In this document: piece after piece, positions 30,967 to 46,650 of the stretch
Layout of the letters: each line of letters starts with the position of its first letter
Position numbering within the stretch: the first letter of the stretch is position 1
DNA from: Bombus terrestris
Lineage: Eukaryota; Arthropoda; Insecta; Hymenoptera; Apidae
DNA: 64,000 bases
Assembly: GCF_910591885.1 (NCBI RefSeq)
Contig: NW_025963557.1
Location: forward strand, 1,922,001-1,986,000
Direction: 5' to 3'
Position numbers and translations under genes: made by a program
The notes under the pieces: generated by a model
Told to the model about the DNA's origin: nothing
Databases searched by the model: none
Seen by the model: only the letters and a program-made list of their open reading frames with translations

Positions 30967-31806
30967 GTAGTATTACTTTATGACGTATGATGTCATGTAG
31001 TATTAGGTTACAACGTATGACGTTATGTATTATTACGATATAACGTATGACGTCATGTAGTACTACGTTATAACGTATGACGTCATGTAGTATTACGATA
31101 TAACGTACAACGTTATGTCGTATTACGTTATAACGTATCATGTCATGTAGTATTACGTTATAACGTATGACGTTATGGAGTATTACGTTATAACGTATGA
31201 GGTCTTGTGGTATTACGTTATTACGAATATCGTAATATTGTGATACTTTATGACGTATGACGCCATGTAGTATTACTTTATTACGTATGACGTCATGTAG
31301 TATTAGATTACAACGTATGACGTTATGTATTATTACGATATAACGTATGACGTTATGTAGTATTACGATATAACGTATGACGTTATGTAGTATTACGATA
31401 TAACGTATGACGTTATGCAGTATAAGGATATAACGTATGACGTCATGTAGTTTTGCGTTATAACGTATGACGTTATGTAGTATTACGATATAACGTATGA
31501 CGTCATGTAGTATTACGTTATAACGTATGACGTGATGTGGTATTACGTTATTACGAATAACGTTATATTGTGTTACTTTATAACGTATGACGTCATGTAG
31601 TATTACGTTATTCCGTATAACGTTATATAGTGTTACGTTATAAAGTATGACGTCATGTAGTATTACGTTATAACGTATGACGTGATGTGGTATTACGTTA
31701 TTACGAATAACGTTATATTGTGTTACTTTATAACGTATGACGTCATGTAGTATTACGTTATAACGTATGGCGTTATGTAGTATTACGATATAACGTATGA
31801 CGTCAT

Positions 31807-31830
31807 GTGGTATTACGTTATTGCGAATAT
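31807..31830. repeat. 24-bp defective monomer (6-bp deletion)
   Basis: TTGCGAATAACGTTATATTG is reduced to TTGCGAATATATTG, losing 6 bp. The shift keeps the codon frame but moves the 30-bp register. Confidence 0.92.
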
Positions 31831-32400
31831 ATTGTGTTACTTTATGACGTATGGCGTCATGTAGTATTACGTTATAACGTATGACGATATGTAGTATTAC
31901 GTTATTCCGTATAACGTTATATCGTGTTACTTTATGACGTATGACGTCATGTAGTATTACTTAATGACGTATGACGTCATGTAGTATTACTTTATGACGT
32001 ATGACGTCATGTAGTATTAGGTTACAACGTATGACGTTATGTATTATTACGATATAACGTATGACGTTATGTATTATTACGATATAACGTATGACGTCAT
32101 GTAGTATTACGTAATAACGTATGCCGTCATGTAGTATTACGTTATAACATATGACGTCATGTAGTATTACGATATAACGTACAACGTTATATAGAATTAC
32201 GATATAACGCACAACGTTATGTCGTATTACGTTATAACGTATCATGTCATGTAGCATTACGTTATAACGTATGACTTTATGGAGTATTACGTTATAACGT
32301 ATGATGTCATGTGGTATTACGTTATTACAAATATCGTAATATTGTGTTACTTTATGACGTATGACGTCATGTTGTATTACTTTATGACGTATGACGTCAT

Positions 32401-32429
32401 GTTGTATTAGGTTACAACGTATGACGTTA
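32401..32429. repeat. 29-bp defective monomer (1-bp deletion)
   Basis: GACGTTATGTATT reads GACGTTAGTATT. This is the last register shift before a 28.5-kb stretch with none. Confidence 0.92.
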
Positions 32430-34800
32430 GTATTATTACGATATAACGTATGACGTTATGTATTATTACGATATAACGTATGACGTTATGCAGTATTAGG
32501 TTATAACGTATGACGTCATGTAGTTTTGCGTTATAACGTATGCCGTCATGTAGCATTACGTTATAACATATGACGTCATGTAGTATTACGATATAACGTA
32601 CAACGTTATATAGAATTACGATATAACGCACAACGTTATGTCGTATTACGTTATAACGTATCATGTCATGTAGCATTACGTTATAACGTATGACTTTATG
32701 GAGTATTACGTTATAACGTATGATGTCATGTGGTATTACGTTATTACAAATATCGTAATATTGTGTTACTTTATGACGTATGACGTCATGTAGTATTACT
32801 TTATGACGTATGACGTTATGTTGTATTAGGTTACAACGTATGATGTTATGTATTATTACGATATAACGTATGACGTTATGTATTATTACGATATAACGTA
32901 TGACGTTATGCAGTATTAGGTTATAACGTATGACGTCATGTCGTTTTGCGTTATAACTTATGCCGTCATGTAGCATTACGTTATAACATATGACGTCATG
33001 TAGTATTACGATATAACGCACAACGTTATATAGAATTACGATATAACGCACAACGTTATGTCGTATTACGTTGTAACGTATCATGTCATGTAGCATTACA
33101 TTATAACGTATGACTTTATGGAGTATTACGTTATAACGTATGATGTCATGTGGTATTACGTTATTGCGAATAACGTTATATAGTGTTACTTTATGAAGTA
33201 TGACGTCATGTTGTATTACGTTATATCGTATGACTTTATGGAGTATTACGTTATAACGTATGATGTCATGTGGTATTACGTTATTACGAATATCGTAATA
33301 TTGTGTTACTTTATGACGTATGACGTCATGTAGTATTACTTTATGACGTATGACGTCATGTAGTATTACTTTATGACGTATGACGTCATGTAGTATTACT
33401 TTATGACGTATGACGTCATGTAGTGTTAGGTTACAACGTATGACGTTATTCATTATTACGATATAACGTATGACGTTATGCAGTATTAGGTTATAACGTA
33501 TGACGTCATGTTGTTTTGCGTTATAACTTATGATGTTATGTAGTATTACGATACAACGTATGACGTCATGTGGTGTTACGTTATTGCGAATAACGTTATA
33601 TTGTGTTACTTTATGACGTATGACGTCATGTAGTATTACGTTATAACGTATGACGGTATGTAGTATTACGTTATTCCGTATAACGTTATATAGTGTTACT
33701 TTATGAAGTATGACGTTATGTTGTAGTACGTTATAGCGTATGACGTTATGGAGCATTACGTTATAACGTATGAGGTCATGTGGTATTACATTAGTACGAA
33801 TATCGTAATATTGTGTTACTTTATGACGTACGACGTCATGTAGCATTACTTTATGACGTACGACGTCATGTAGTATTACTTTATGACGTATGACGTCATG
33901 TGGTATTACGTTATTGCGAATAACGTTATATTGTGTTACTTTATGACGTATGACGTCATGTAGTATTACTTTATGACGTATGACGTCATGTAGTATTAGG
34001 TTACAACGTATGACGTTATGTATTATTACGATATAACGTATGACGTTATGTATTATTACGATATAACGTATGACGTCATGTAGTATTACGTTATAACGTA
34101 TGCCGTCATGTAGCATTACGTTATAACATATGACGTCATGTAGTATTAGGTTACAACGTATGACGTTATGTATTATTACGATATAACGTATGACGTTATG
34201 CAGTATTAGCTTATAACGTATGACGTCATGTAGTTTTGCGTTATAACGTATGACGTTACGTAGTATTACGTTATAACGTATGAGGTTATGGAGTATTACG
34301 TTATAACGTATGAGGTCATGTGGTATTACGTTATTACGAATATCGTAATATGGTGATACTTTATGACGCATGACGCCATGTAGTATTACTTTATTACGTA
34401 TGACGTCATGTAGTATTAGGTTATAGCGTATGACGTTATGTATTATTACGATATAACGTATGACGTTATGCAGTATTAGGTTATAACGTATGATGTCATA
34501 TACTTTTGCGTTATAACGTATGACGTTATGGAGTATTACGTTATAACGTATGACGTGTTGTGGTATTACGTTATTGCGAATAACGTTATATTGTGTTACT
34601 TTTTAACGTATGACGTCATGTAGTATTACTTTATGACGTATGACGTCATGTAGTATTACGTTATTGCGAATAACGTTATATTGTGTTACTTTATGACGTA
34701 TGACGTCATGTAGTATTACGTTATAACGTATGACGGTATGTAGTATTACGTTATTCCGTATAACGTTATATCGTGTTACTTTATGACGTATGACGTCATG

Positions 34801-37650
34801 TAGTATTACTTTATGACGTATGACGTCATGTAGTATTAGGTTACAACGTATGACGTTATGTATTATTACGATATAACGTATGCCGTCATGTAGCATTACG
34901 TTATAACATATGACGTCATGTAGTATTACGATATAACGTACAACGTTATATAGAATTACGATATAACGCACAACGTTATGTCGTATTACGTTATAACGTA
35001 TCATGTCATGTAGCATTACGTTATAACGTATGACTTTATGGAGTATTACGTTATAACGTATGATGTCATGTGCTATTACGTTACTACGAATATCGTAATA
35101 TTGTGTTACTTTATGACGTATGACGTCATGTAGTATTACTTTATGACGTATGACGTCATGTAGTATTAGGTTACAACGTATGACGTTATGTATTATCACG
35201 ATATAACGTATGACGTCATGTAGTACTACGTTATAACGTATGACGTCATGTAGTATTACGATATAACGTACAACGTTATGTCGTATTACGTTATAACGTA
35301 TCATGTCATGTAGTATTACGTTATAACGTATGACGTTATGGAGTATTACGTTATAACGTATGAGGTCATGTGGTATTACGTTATTACGAATATCGTAATA
35401 TTGTGATCCTTTATGACGTATGACGCCATGTAGTATTACTTTATTACGTATGACGTCGTGTAGTATTAGATTACAACGTATGACGTTATGTATTATTACG
35501 ATATAACGTATGACGTTATGTATTATTACGATATAACGTATGACGTCATGTAGTATTAGGTTACAACGTATGACGTTATGTATTATTACGATATAACGTA
35601 TGACGTCATGTAGTATTACGATATAACGTACAACGTTATATAGAATTACGATACAACGCACAACGTTATGTCGTATTACGTTATAACGTATCATGTCATG
35701 TAGCGTTACGTTATATCGTATGACTTTATGGAGTATTACGTTATAACGTATGATGTCATGTGGTATTACGTTAGTACGAATATCGTAATATTGTGTTACT
35801 TTATGACGTATGACGTCATGTAGTATTACTTTATGACGTATGACGTCATGTAGTATTACTTTATGACGTATGACGTCATGTAGTATTACTTTATGACGTA
35901 TGACGTCATGTAGTATTACTTTATGACGTATGACGTCATGCAGTATTAGGTTACAACGTATGACGTTATTCATTATTACGATATAACGTATGACGTTATG
36001 CAGTATTAGGTTATAACGTATGACGTCATGTTGTTTTGCGTTATAACTTATGATGTTATGTAGTATTACGATACAACGTATGACGTCATGTGGTGTTACG
36101 TTATTGCGAATAACGTTATATTGTGTTACTTTATGACGTATGACGTCATGTAGTATTACGTTATAACGTATGACGGTATGTAGTATTACGTTATTCCGTA
36201 TAACGTTATATAGTGTTACTTTATGAAGTATGACGTTATGTTGTAGTACGTTATAGCGTATGACGTTATGGAGCATTACGTTATAACGTATGAGGTCATG
36301 TGGTATTACATTAGTACGAATATCGTAATATTGTGTTACTTTATGACGTACGACGTCATGTAGCATTACTTTATGACGTACGACGTCATGTAGTATTACT
36401 TTATGACGTATTACGTCATGTGGTATTACGTTATTGCGAATAACGTTATATTGTGTTACTTTATGACGTATGACGTCATGTAGTATTACTTTATGACGTA
36501 TGACGTCATGTAGTATTAGGTTACAACGTATGACGTTATGTATTATTACGATATAACGTATGACGTTATGTATTATTACGATATAACGTATGACGTCATG
36601 TAGTATTACGTTATAACGTATGCCGTCATGTAGCATTACGTTATAACATATGACGTCATGTAGTATTACGATATAACGTACAACGTTATATAGGATTACG
36701 ATATAACGCACAATGTTATGTCGTATTACGTTATAACGTATCATGTCATGTAGCATTACGTTATAACGTATGACTTTATGGAGTATTACGTTATAACGTA
36801 TGATGTCATGTGGTATTACGTTATTACGAATATCGTAATATTGTGTTACTTTATGACGTACGACGTCATGTAGTATTACTTTATGACGTATGACGTCATG
36901 TAGTATTAGGTTACAACGTATGACGTTATGTATTATTACGATATAACGTATGACGTTATGCAGTATTAGCTTATAACGTATGACGTCATGTAGTTTTGCG
37001 TTATAACTTATGACGTTATGTAGTATTGCGATACAACGTATGACGTCATGTGGTATTACGTTATTGCGAATAACGTTATATTGTGTTACTTTATGACGTA
37101 TGACGTCATGTAGTATTACGTTATAACGTATGACGGCATGTAGTATTACGTTATAACGTATGACTTTATGGAGTGTTACGATATAACGTACAACGTTATA
37201 TAGGATTACGATATAACGCACAATGTTATGTCGTATTACGTTATAACGTATCATGTCATGTAGCATTACGTTATAACGTATGACTTTATGTAGTACTGCG
37301 ATACAACGTATGACGTCATGTGGTATTACGTTATTGCGAATAACGTTATATTGTGTTACTTTATGACGTATGACGTCATGTAGTATTACGTTATAACGTA
37401 TGACGGCATGTAGTATTACGTTATAACGTATGACTTTATGGAGTATTACGATATAACGTACAACGTTATATAGGATTACGATATAACGCACAATGTTATG
37501 TCGTATTACGTTATAACGTATCATGTCATGTAGCATTACGTTATAACGTATGACTTTATGGAGTATTACGTTATAACGTGTGAGGTCATGTGGTATTACA
37601 TTATTACGAATATCGTAATATTGTGTTACTTTATGACGTACGACGTCATG
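34801..37650. repeat. right-domain D segment, copy 1
   Basis: This segment parallels 41,551-44,730, with offset rising from 6,750 (34,861 with 41,611) through 6,810 (35,191 with 42,001; both have the rare TATTATCACG) to 7,080 (37,021 with 44,101). Internal gains and losses are whole monomers. The piece at 35.8-36.8 kb has no counterpart in the second copy. Confidence 0.8.
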
Positions 37651-38760
37651 TAGTATTACTTTATGACGTATGACGTCATGTAGTATTAGGTTACAACGTA
37701 TGACGTTATGTAGTATTAGGTTACAACGTATGACGTTATGTATTATTACGATATAACGTATGACGTCATGTAGTATTACGTTATAACGTATCATGTCATG
37801 TAGTATTACGTCATAACGTATGCCGTCATGTAGTATTACGTTATAACATATGACGTCATGTAGTAATACGATATAACGTACAACGTTATATAGAATTACG
37901 ATATAACGCACAACGTTATGTCGTATTACGTTATAACGTATCATGTCCTGTAGTATTACGTTATAACGTATGACGTAATGGAGTATTACGTTATAACGTA
38001 TGAGGTCATGTGGTATTACGTTATTACGAATAACGTTATATTGTGTTACTTTATGACGTATGACGTCATGTAGTATTACTTCATGACGTATGACGTCATG
38101 TATTATTAGGTTACAGCGTATGACGTTATGTATTATTACGATATAACGTATGACGTTATGCAGTATTAGGTTATAACGTATGACGTCATGTAGTTTTGCG
38201 TTATAACTTATGACGTTATGTAGTATTACGATACAACGTATGACGTCATGTGGTGTTACGTTATTGCGAATAACGTTATATTGTGTTACTCTATGACGTA
38301 TGACGTCATGTAGTATTACGTTATAACGTATGACGGTATGTAGTATTACGTTATTCCGTATAACGTTATATAGTGTTACTTTATGAAGTATGACGTTATG
38401 TTGTATTACGTTATAGCGTATGACGTTATGGAGCATTACGTTATAACGTATGAGGTCATGTGGTATTACATTAGTACGAATATCGTAATATTGTGTTACT
38501 TTATGACGTATGACGTCATGTAGTATTACTTTATGACGTATGACGGTATGTAGTATTACGTTATTCCGTATAACGTTATATAGTGTTACGTTATAAAGTA
38601 TGACGTCGTGTAGTATTACGTTATAACGTATGACTTTATGGAGTATTACGTTATAACGTATGATGTCATGTGGTATTACGTTATTACGAATATCGTAATA
38701 TTGTGTTTCTTTATGACGTATGACGTCATGTAGTATTACTTTGTGACGTATGACGTCATG
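37651..38760. repeat. HOR-B unit 1 (37 monomers)
   Basis: The first of five B units. It starts with a TTACTTTATGACG-type monomer followed by two TTAGGTTACAACG-type monomers, and ends with TTACTTTGTGACG. It has one fewer TTTGTG monomer than the 38-monomer units at 49.7 and 50.9 kb. Confidence 0.85.
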
Positions 38761-39900
38761 TAGTATTACTTTATGACGTATGACGTCATGTAGTATTAGG
38801 TTACAACGTATGACGTTATGTAGTATTACGATATAACGTATGACGTTATGTAGTATTACGATATAACGTATGACGTTATGTAGTATTACGATATAACGTA
38901 TGACGTCATGTGGTGTTACGTAATTGCGAATAACGTTATATTGTGTTACTTTATGACGTATGACGTCATGTAGTATTTGGTTACAACGTATGACGTTATG
39001 TATTATTACGATATAACGTATGACGTCGTGTAGTATTACGTTACAACGTATGACGTTATGTATTATTACGATATAACGTAATACGTTATGCAGAATTGGG
39101 TTATAACGTATGACGTTACGTAGTATTACGTTATAACGTATGATGTTATGGAGTATTACGTTATAACGTATGACGTCATGTGGTAATACTTTATTACGAA
39201 TAACGTTATATTGTGTTTCTTTATGACGTATGACGACATGTAGTATTAGGTTACAACGTATGACGTTATGTATTATTACGATATAACGTATGACGTTATG
39301 CAGTATAAGGATATAACGTATGACGTCATGTAGTTTTGCGTTATAACGTATGACGTTATGTAGTATTACGATATAACGTATGACGTCATGTAGTATCACG
39401 TTATAACGTATGACGTGATGTGGTATTACGTTATTACGAATAACGTTATATTGTGTTACTTTATAACGTATGACGTCATGTAGTATTACGTTATTCCGTA
39501 TAACGTTATATAGTGTTACGTTATAAAGTATGACGTCATGTAGTATTACGTTATAACGTATGACGTGATGTGGTATTACGTTATTACGAATAACGTTATA
39601 TTGTGTTACTTTATAACGTATGACGTCATGTAGTATTACGTTATAACGTATGGCGTTATGTAGTATTACGATATAACGTATGACGTCATGTGGTATTACG
39701 TTATTGCGAATAACGTTATATTGTGTTACTTTATGACGTATGGCGTCATGTAGTATTACGTTATAACGTATGACGGTATGTAGTGTTACGTTATTGCGAA
39801 TAACGTTATATTGTGTTACTTTATGACGTATGACGTCATGTAGTATTACGTTATAACGTATGACGGTATGTAGTATTACGTTATTCCGTATAACGTTATA
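38761..39900. repeat. C segment 1
   Basis: It follows HOR-B directly. It holds three successive TTACGATATAACG monomers, the marker GTTACGTAATTGCG at about 38,915 and the marker GTATTTGGTTACAACG at 38,970. It matches 45,271-46,410 (offset 6,510) with rare differences, for example GTATCACG against GTATTACG near 39,396. Confidence 0.85.
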
Positions 39901-41550
39901 TAGTGTTACTTTATGAAGTATGACGTTATGTTGTAGTACGTTATAGCGTATGACGTTATGGAGCATTACGTTATAACGTATGAGGTCATGTGGTATTACA
40001 TTAGTACGAATATCGTAATATTGTGTTACTTTATGACGTACGACGTCATGTAGCATTACTTTATGACGTACGACGTCATGTAGTATTACTTTATGACGTA
40101 TGACGTCATGTGGTATTACGTTATTGCGAATAACGTTATATTGTGTTACTTTATGACGTATGACGTCATGTAGTATTACTTTATGACGTATGACGTCATG
40201 TAGTATTAGGTTACAACGTATGACGTTATGTATTATTACGATATAACGTATGACGTTATGTATTATTACGATATAACGTATGACGTCATGTAGTATTACG
40301 TTATAACGTATGCCGTCATGTAGCATTACGTTATAACATATGACGTCATGTAGTATTACGATATAACGTACAACGTTATATAGGATTACGATATAACGCA
40401 CAATGTTATGTCGTATTACGTTATAACGTATCATGTCATGTAGCATTACGTTATAACGTATGACTTTATGGAGTATTACGTTATAACGTATGATGTCATG
40501 TGGTATTACGTTATTACGAATATCGTAATATTGTGTTACTTTATGACGTATGACGTCATGTAGTATTACTTCATGACGTATGACGTCATGTAGTATTACT
40601 TCATGACGTATGACGTCATGTAGTATTACTTTATGACGTATGACGTCATGTAGTATTAGGTTACAACGTATGACGTTATGTATTATTACGATATAACGTA
40701 TGACGTTATGCAGTATTAGCTTATAACGTATGACGTCATGTAGTTTTGCGTTATAACGTATGACGTTACGTAGTATTACGTTATAACGTATGATGTTATG
40801 GAGTATTACGTTATAACGTATGAGGTCATGTGGTATTACGTTATTACGAATATCGTAATATGGTGATACTTTATGACGCATGACGCCATGTAGTATTACT
40901 TTATTACGTATGACGTCATGTAGTATTAGGTTATAGCGTATGACGTTATGTATTATTACGATATAACGTATGACGTTATGCAGTATTAGGTTATAACGTA
41001 TGATGTCATATACTTTTGCGTTATAACGTATGACGTTATGGAGTATTACGTTATAACGTATGACGTGTTGTGGTATTACGTTATTGCGAATAACGTTATA
41101 TTGTGTTACTTTATAACGTATGACGTCATGTAGTATTACGTTATAACGTATGGCGTAATGTAGTATTACGATTTAACGTATGACGTCATGTGGTATTACG
41201 TTATTGCGAATAACGTTATATTGTGTTACTTTCTGATGTATGACGTCATGTAGTATTACGTTATAGCGTATGACGTTATGGAGCATTACGTTATAACGTA
41301 TGAGGTCATGTGGTATTACATTAGTACGAATATCGTAATATTGTGTTACTTTATGACGTACGACGTCATGTAGTATTACTTTATGACGTATGACGTCATG
41401 TAGTATTACGTTATTGCGAATAACGTTATATTGTGTTACTTTATGACGTATGACGTCATGTAGTATTACGTTATAACGTATGACGGTATGTAGTATTACG
41501 TTATTCCGTATAACGTTATATCGTGTTACTTTATGACGTATGACGTCATG

Positions 41551-44500
41551 TAGTATTACTTTATGACGTATGACGTCATGTAGTATTAGGTTACAACGTA
41601 TGACGTTATGTATTATTACGATATAACGTATGCCGTCATGTAGCATTACGTTATAACATATGACGTCATGTAGTATTACGATATAACGTACAACGTTATA
41701 TAGAATTACGATATAACGCACAACGTTATGTCGTATTACGTTATAACGTATCATGTCATGTAGCATTACGTTATAACGTATGACTTTATGGAGTATTACG
41801 TTATAACGTATGATGTCATGTGCTATTACGTTACTACGAATATCGTAATATTGTGTTACTTTATGACGTATGACGTCATGTAGTATTACTTTATGACGTA
41901 TGACGTCATGTAGTATTACTTTATGACGTATGACGTCATGTAGTATTACTTTATGACGTATGACGTCATGTAGTATTAGGTTACAACGTATGACGTTATG
42001 TATTATCACGATATAACGTATGACGTCATGTAGTACTACGTTATAACGTATGACGTCATGTAGTATTACGATATAACGTACAACGTTATGTCGTATTACG
42101 TTATAACGTATCATGTCATGTAGTATTACGTTATAACGTATGACGTTATGGAGTATTACGTTATAACGTATGAGGTCATGTGGTATTACGTTATTACGAA
42201 TATCGTAATATTGTGATCCTTTATGACGTATGACGCCATGTAGTATTACTTTATTACGTATGACGTCGTGTAGTATTAGATTACAACGTATGACGTTATG
42301 TATTATTACGATATAACGTATGACGTTATGTATTATTACGATATAACGTATGACGTCATGTAGTATTAGGTTACAACGTATGACGTTATGTATTATTACG
42401 ATATAACGTATGACGTCATGTAGTATTACGATATAACGTACAACGTTATATAGAATTACGATACAACGCACAACGTTATGTCGTATTACGTTATAACGTA
42501 TCATGTCATGTAGCGTTACGTTATATCGTATGACTTTATGGAGTATTACGTTATAACGTATGATGTCATGTGGTATTACGTTAGTACGAATATCGTAATA
42601 TTGTGTTACTTTATGACGTACGACGTCATGTAGTATTACTTTATGACGTATGACGTCATGTAGTATTACGTTATTGCGAATAACGTTATATTGTGTTACT
42701 TTATGACGTATGACGTCATGTAGTATTACGTTATAACGTATGACGGTATGTAGTATTACGTTATTCCGTATAACGTTATATCGTGTTACTTTATGACGTA
42801 TGACGTCATGTAGTATTACTTTATGACGTATGACGTCATGTAGTATTAGGTTACAACGTATGACGTTATGTATTATTACGATATAACGTATGCCGTCATG
42901 TAGCATTACGTTATAACATATGACGTCATGTAGTATTACGATATAACGTACAACGTTATATAGAATTACGATATAACGCACAACGTTATGTCGTATTACG
43001 TTATAACGTATCATGTCATGTAGCATTACGTTATAACGTATGACTTTATGGAGTATTACGTTATAACGTATGATGTCATGTGCTATTACGTTAGTACGAA
43101 TATCGTAATATTGTGTTACTTTATGACGTACGACGTCATGTAGTATTACTTTATGACGTATGACGTCATGTAGTATTACGTTATTGCGAATAACGTTATA
43201 TTGTGTTACTTTATGACGTATGACGTCATGTAGTATTACGATATAACGTACAACGTTATGTCGTATTACGTTATAACGTATCATGTCATGTAGTATTACG
43301 TTATAACGTATGACGTTATGGAGTATTACGTTATAACGTATGAGGTCATGTGGTATTACGTTATTACGAATATCGTAATATTGTGATCCTTTATGACGTA
43401 TGACGCCATGTAGTATTACTTTATTACGTATGACGTCGTGTAGTATTAGATTACAACGTATGACGTTATGTATTATTACGATATAACGTATGACGTTATG
43501 TATTATTACGATATAACGTATGACGTTATGTATTATTACGATATAACGTATGACGTCATGTAGTATTAGGTTACAACGTATGACGTTATGTATTATTACG
43601 ATATAACGTATGACGTCATGTAGTATTACGATATAACGTACAACGTTATATAGAATTACGATACAACGCACAACGTTATGTCGTATTACGTTATAACGTA
43701 TCATGTCATGTAGCGTTACGTTATATCGTATGACTTTATGGAGTATTACGTTATAACGTATGATGTCATGTGGTATTACGTTATTACGAATATCGTAATA
43801 TTGTGTTACTTTATGACGTATGACGTCATGTAGTATTACTTCATGACGTATGACGTCATGTAGTATTACTTCATGACGTATGACGTCATGTAGTATTACT
43901 TTATGACGTATGACGTCATGTAGTATTACTTCATGACGTATGACGTCATGTAGTATTACTTTATGACGTATGACGTCATGTAGTATTAGGTTACAACGTA
44001 TGACGTTATGTATTATTACGATATAACGTATGACGTTATGCAGTATTAGCTTATAACGTATGACGTCATGTAGTTTTGCGTTATAACTTATGACGTTATG
44101 TAGTATTGCGATACAACGTATGACGTCATGTGGTATTACGTTATTGCGAATAACGTTATATTGTGTTACTTTATGACGTATGACGTCATGTAGTATTACG
44201 TTATAACGTATGACGGCATGTAGTATTACGTTATAACGTATGACTTTATGGAGTGTTACGATATAACGTACAACGTTATATAGGATTACGATATAACGCA
44301 CAATGTTATGTCGTATTACGTTATAACGTATCATGTCATGTAGCATTACGTTATAACGTATGACTTTATGTAGTATTGCGATACAACGTATGACGTCATG
44401 TGGTATTACGTTATTGCGAATAACGTTATATTGTGTTACTTTATGACGTATGACGTCATGTAGTATTACGTTATAACGTATGACGGCATGTAGTATTACG

Positions 44501-44730
44501 TTATAACGTATGACTTTATGGAGTATTACGATATAACGTACAACGTTATATAGGATTACGATATAACGCACAATGTTATGTCGTATTACGTTATAACGTA
44601 TCATGTCATGTAGCATTACGTTATAACGTATGACTTTATGGAGTATTACGTTATAACGTGTGAGGTCATGTGGTATTACATTATTACGAATATCGTAATA
44701 TTGTGTTACTTTATGACGTACGACGTCATG
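41551..44730. repeat. right-domain D segment, copy 2
   Basis: Counterpart of 34,801-37,650. It includes an internal near-repeat of about 1.17 kb, with the rare TTGTGATCCTTTATG monomer at 42,211 and again at 43,381. It leads into a shortened HOR-B. Confidence 0.8.
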
Positions 44731-45270
44731 TAGTATTACTTTATGACGTATGACGTCATGTAGTATTAGGTTACAACGTATGACGTTATGTAGTATTAGG
44801 TTACAACGTATGACGTTATGTATTATTACGATATAACGTATGACGTCATGTAGTATTACGTTATAACGTATCATGTCATGTAGTATTACGTCATAACGTA
44901 TGCCGTCATGTAGTATTACGTTATAACGTGTGAGGTCATGTGGTATTACATTATTACGAATATCGTAATATTGTGTTACTTTATGACGTACGACGTCATG
45001 TAGTATTACTTCATGACGTATGACGTCATGTAGTATTAGGTTACAGCGTATGACGTTATGTATTATTACGATATAACGTATGACGTTATGCAGTATTAGG
45101 TTATAACGTATGACGTCATGTAGTTTTGCGTTATAACTTATGACGTTATGTAGTATTACGATACAACGTATGACGTCATGTGGTGTTACGTTATTGCGAA
45201 TAACGTTATATTGTGTTACTCTATGACGTATGACGTCATGTAGTATTACTTTGTGACGTATGACGTCATG
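44731..45270. repeat. HOR-B unit 2, internally deleted (18 monomers)
   Basis: It starts and ends like the other B units but is only 540 bp. The interior is shortened by about 19-20 whole monomers, with a junction near 44,930. The 30-bp register is kept, as expected for unequal exchange. Confidence 0.82.
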
Positions 45271-46410
45271 TAGTATTACTTTATGACGTATGACGTCATG
45301 TAGTATTAGGTTACAACGTATGACGTTATGTAGTATTACGATATAACGTATGACGTTATGTAGTATTACGATATAACGTATGACGTTATGTAGTATTACG
45401 ATATAACGTATGACGTCATGTGGTGTTACGTAATTGCGAATAACGTTATATTGTGTTACTTTATGACGTATGACGTCATGTAGTATTTGGTTACAACGTA
45501 TGACGTTATGTATTATTACGATATAACGTATGACGTCGTGTAGTATTACGTTACAACGTATGACGTTATGTATTATTACGATATAACGTAATACGTTATG
45601 CAGAATTGGGTTATAACGTATGACGTTACGTAGTATTACGTTATAACGTATGATGTTATGGAGTATTACGTTATAACGTATGACGTCATGTGGTAATACT
45701 TTATTACGAATAACGTTATATTGTGTTTCTTTATGACGTATGACGACATGTAGTATTAGGTTACAACGTATGACGTTATGTATTATTACGATATAACGTA
45801 TGACGTTATGCAGTATAAGGATATAACGTATGACGTCATGTAGTTTTGCGTTATAACGTATGACGTTATGTAGTATTACGATATAACGTATGACGTCATG
45901 TAGTATTACGTTATAACGTATGACGTGATGTGGTATTACGTTATTACGAATAACGTTATATTGTGTTACTTTATAACGTATGACGTCATGTAGTATTACG
46001 TTATTCCGTATAACGTTATATAGTGTTACGTTATAAAGTATGACGTCATGTAGTATTACGTTATAACGTATGACGTGATGTGGTATTACGTTATTACGAA
46101 TAACGTTATATTGTGTTACTTTATAACGTATGACGTCATGTAGTATTACGTTATAACGTATGGCGTTATGTAGTATTACGATATAACGTATGACGTCATG
46201 TGGTATTACGTTATTGCGAATAACGTTATATTGTGTTACTTTATGACGTATGGCGTCATGTAGTATTACGTTATAACGTATGACGGTATGTAGTGTTACG
46301 TTATTGCGAATAACGTTATATTGTGTTACTTTATGACGTATGACGTCATGTAGTATTACGTTATAACGTATGACGGTATGTAGTATTACGTTATTCCGTA
46401 TAACGTTATA
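45271..46410. repeat. C segment 2
   Basis: Matches C segment 1 at offset 6,510, with GTTACGTAATTGCG at about 45,425 and GTATTTGGTTACAACG at 45,480. It diverges after 46,410, where ATCGTGTTACTTTATGACG replaces ATAGTGTTACTTTATGAAG. Confidence 0.85.
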
Positions 46411-46650
46411 TCGTGTTACTTTATGACGTATGACGTCATGTAGTATTACTTTATGACGTATGACGTCATGTAGTATTACTTTATGACGTATGACGTCATG
46501 TAGTATTACTTTATGACGTATGACGTCATGTAGTATTAGGTTACAACGTATGACGTTATGTATTATTACGATATAACGTATGACGTTATGTATTATTACG
46601 ATATAACGTATGACGTTATGGAGTATTACGTTATAACGTATGACGTCATG

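Larger units (their letters stand above)
28357..32429. repeat. mosaic transition between the two array domains
   Basis: From 28,357 the sequence stops following the 10.7-kb region. It then follows both 14.8-15.3 kb (offset 13,525) and 2.76-3.48 kb (offset 25,624), and diverges again near 29,103. Monomer types typical of the right domain appear, such as runs of the TTACTTTATGACG type. Three of the few non-30-bp monomers of the window lie here. I see no unique DNA and no gene. Confidence 0.8.
34603..40881 (-). other. 2,092-codon satellite open frame (probably not a gene)
   Basis: Same decapeptide frame as at 41,173-60,756, covering D segment 1, HOR-B unit 1, C segment 1 and the following monomers. 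A stop inside a monomer variant separates the two. No feature suggests translation. Confidence 0.88.
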
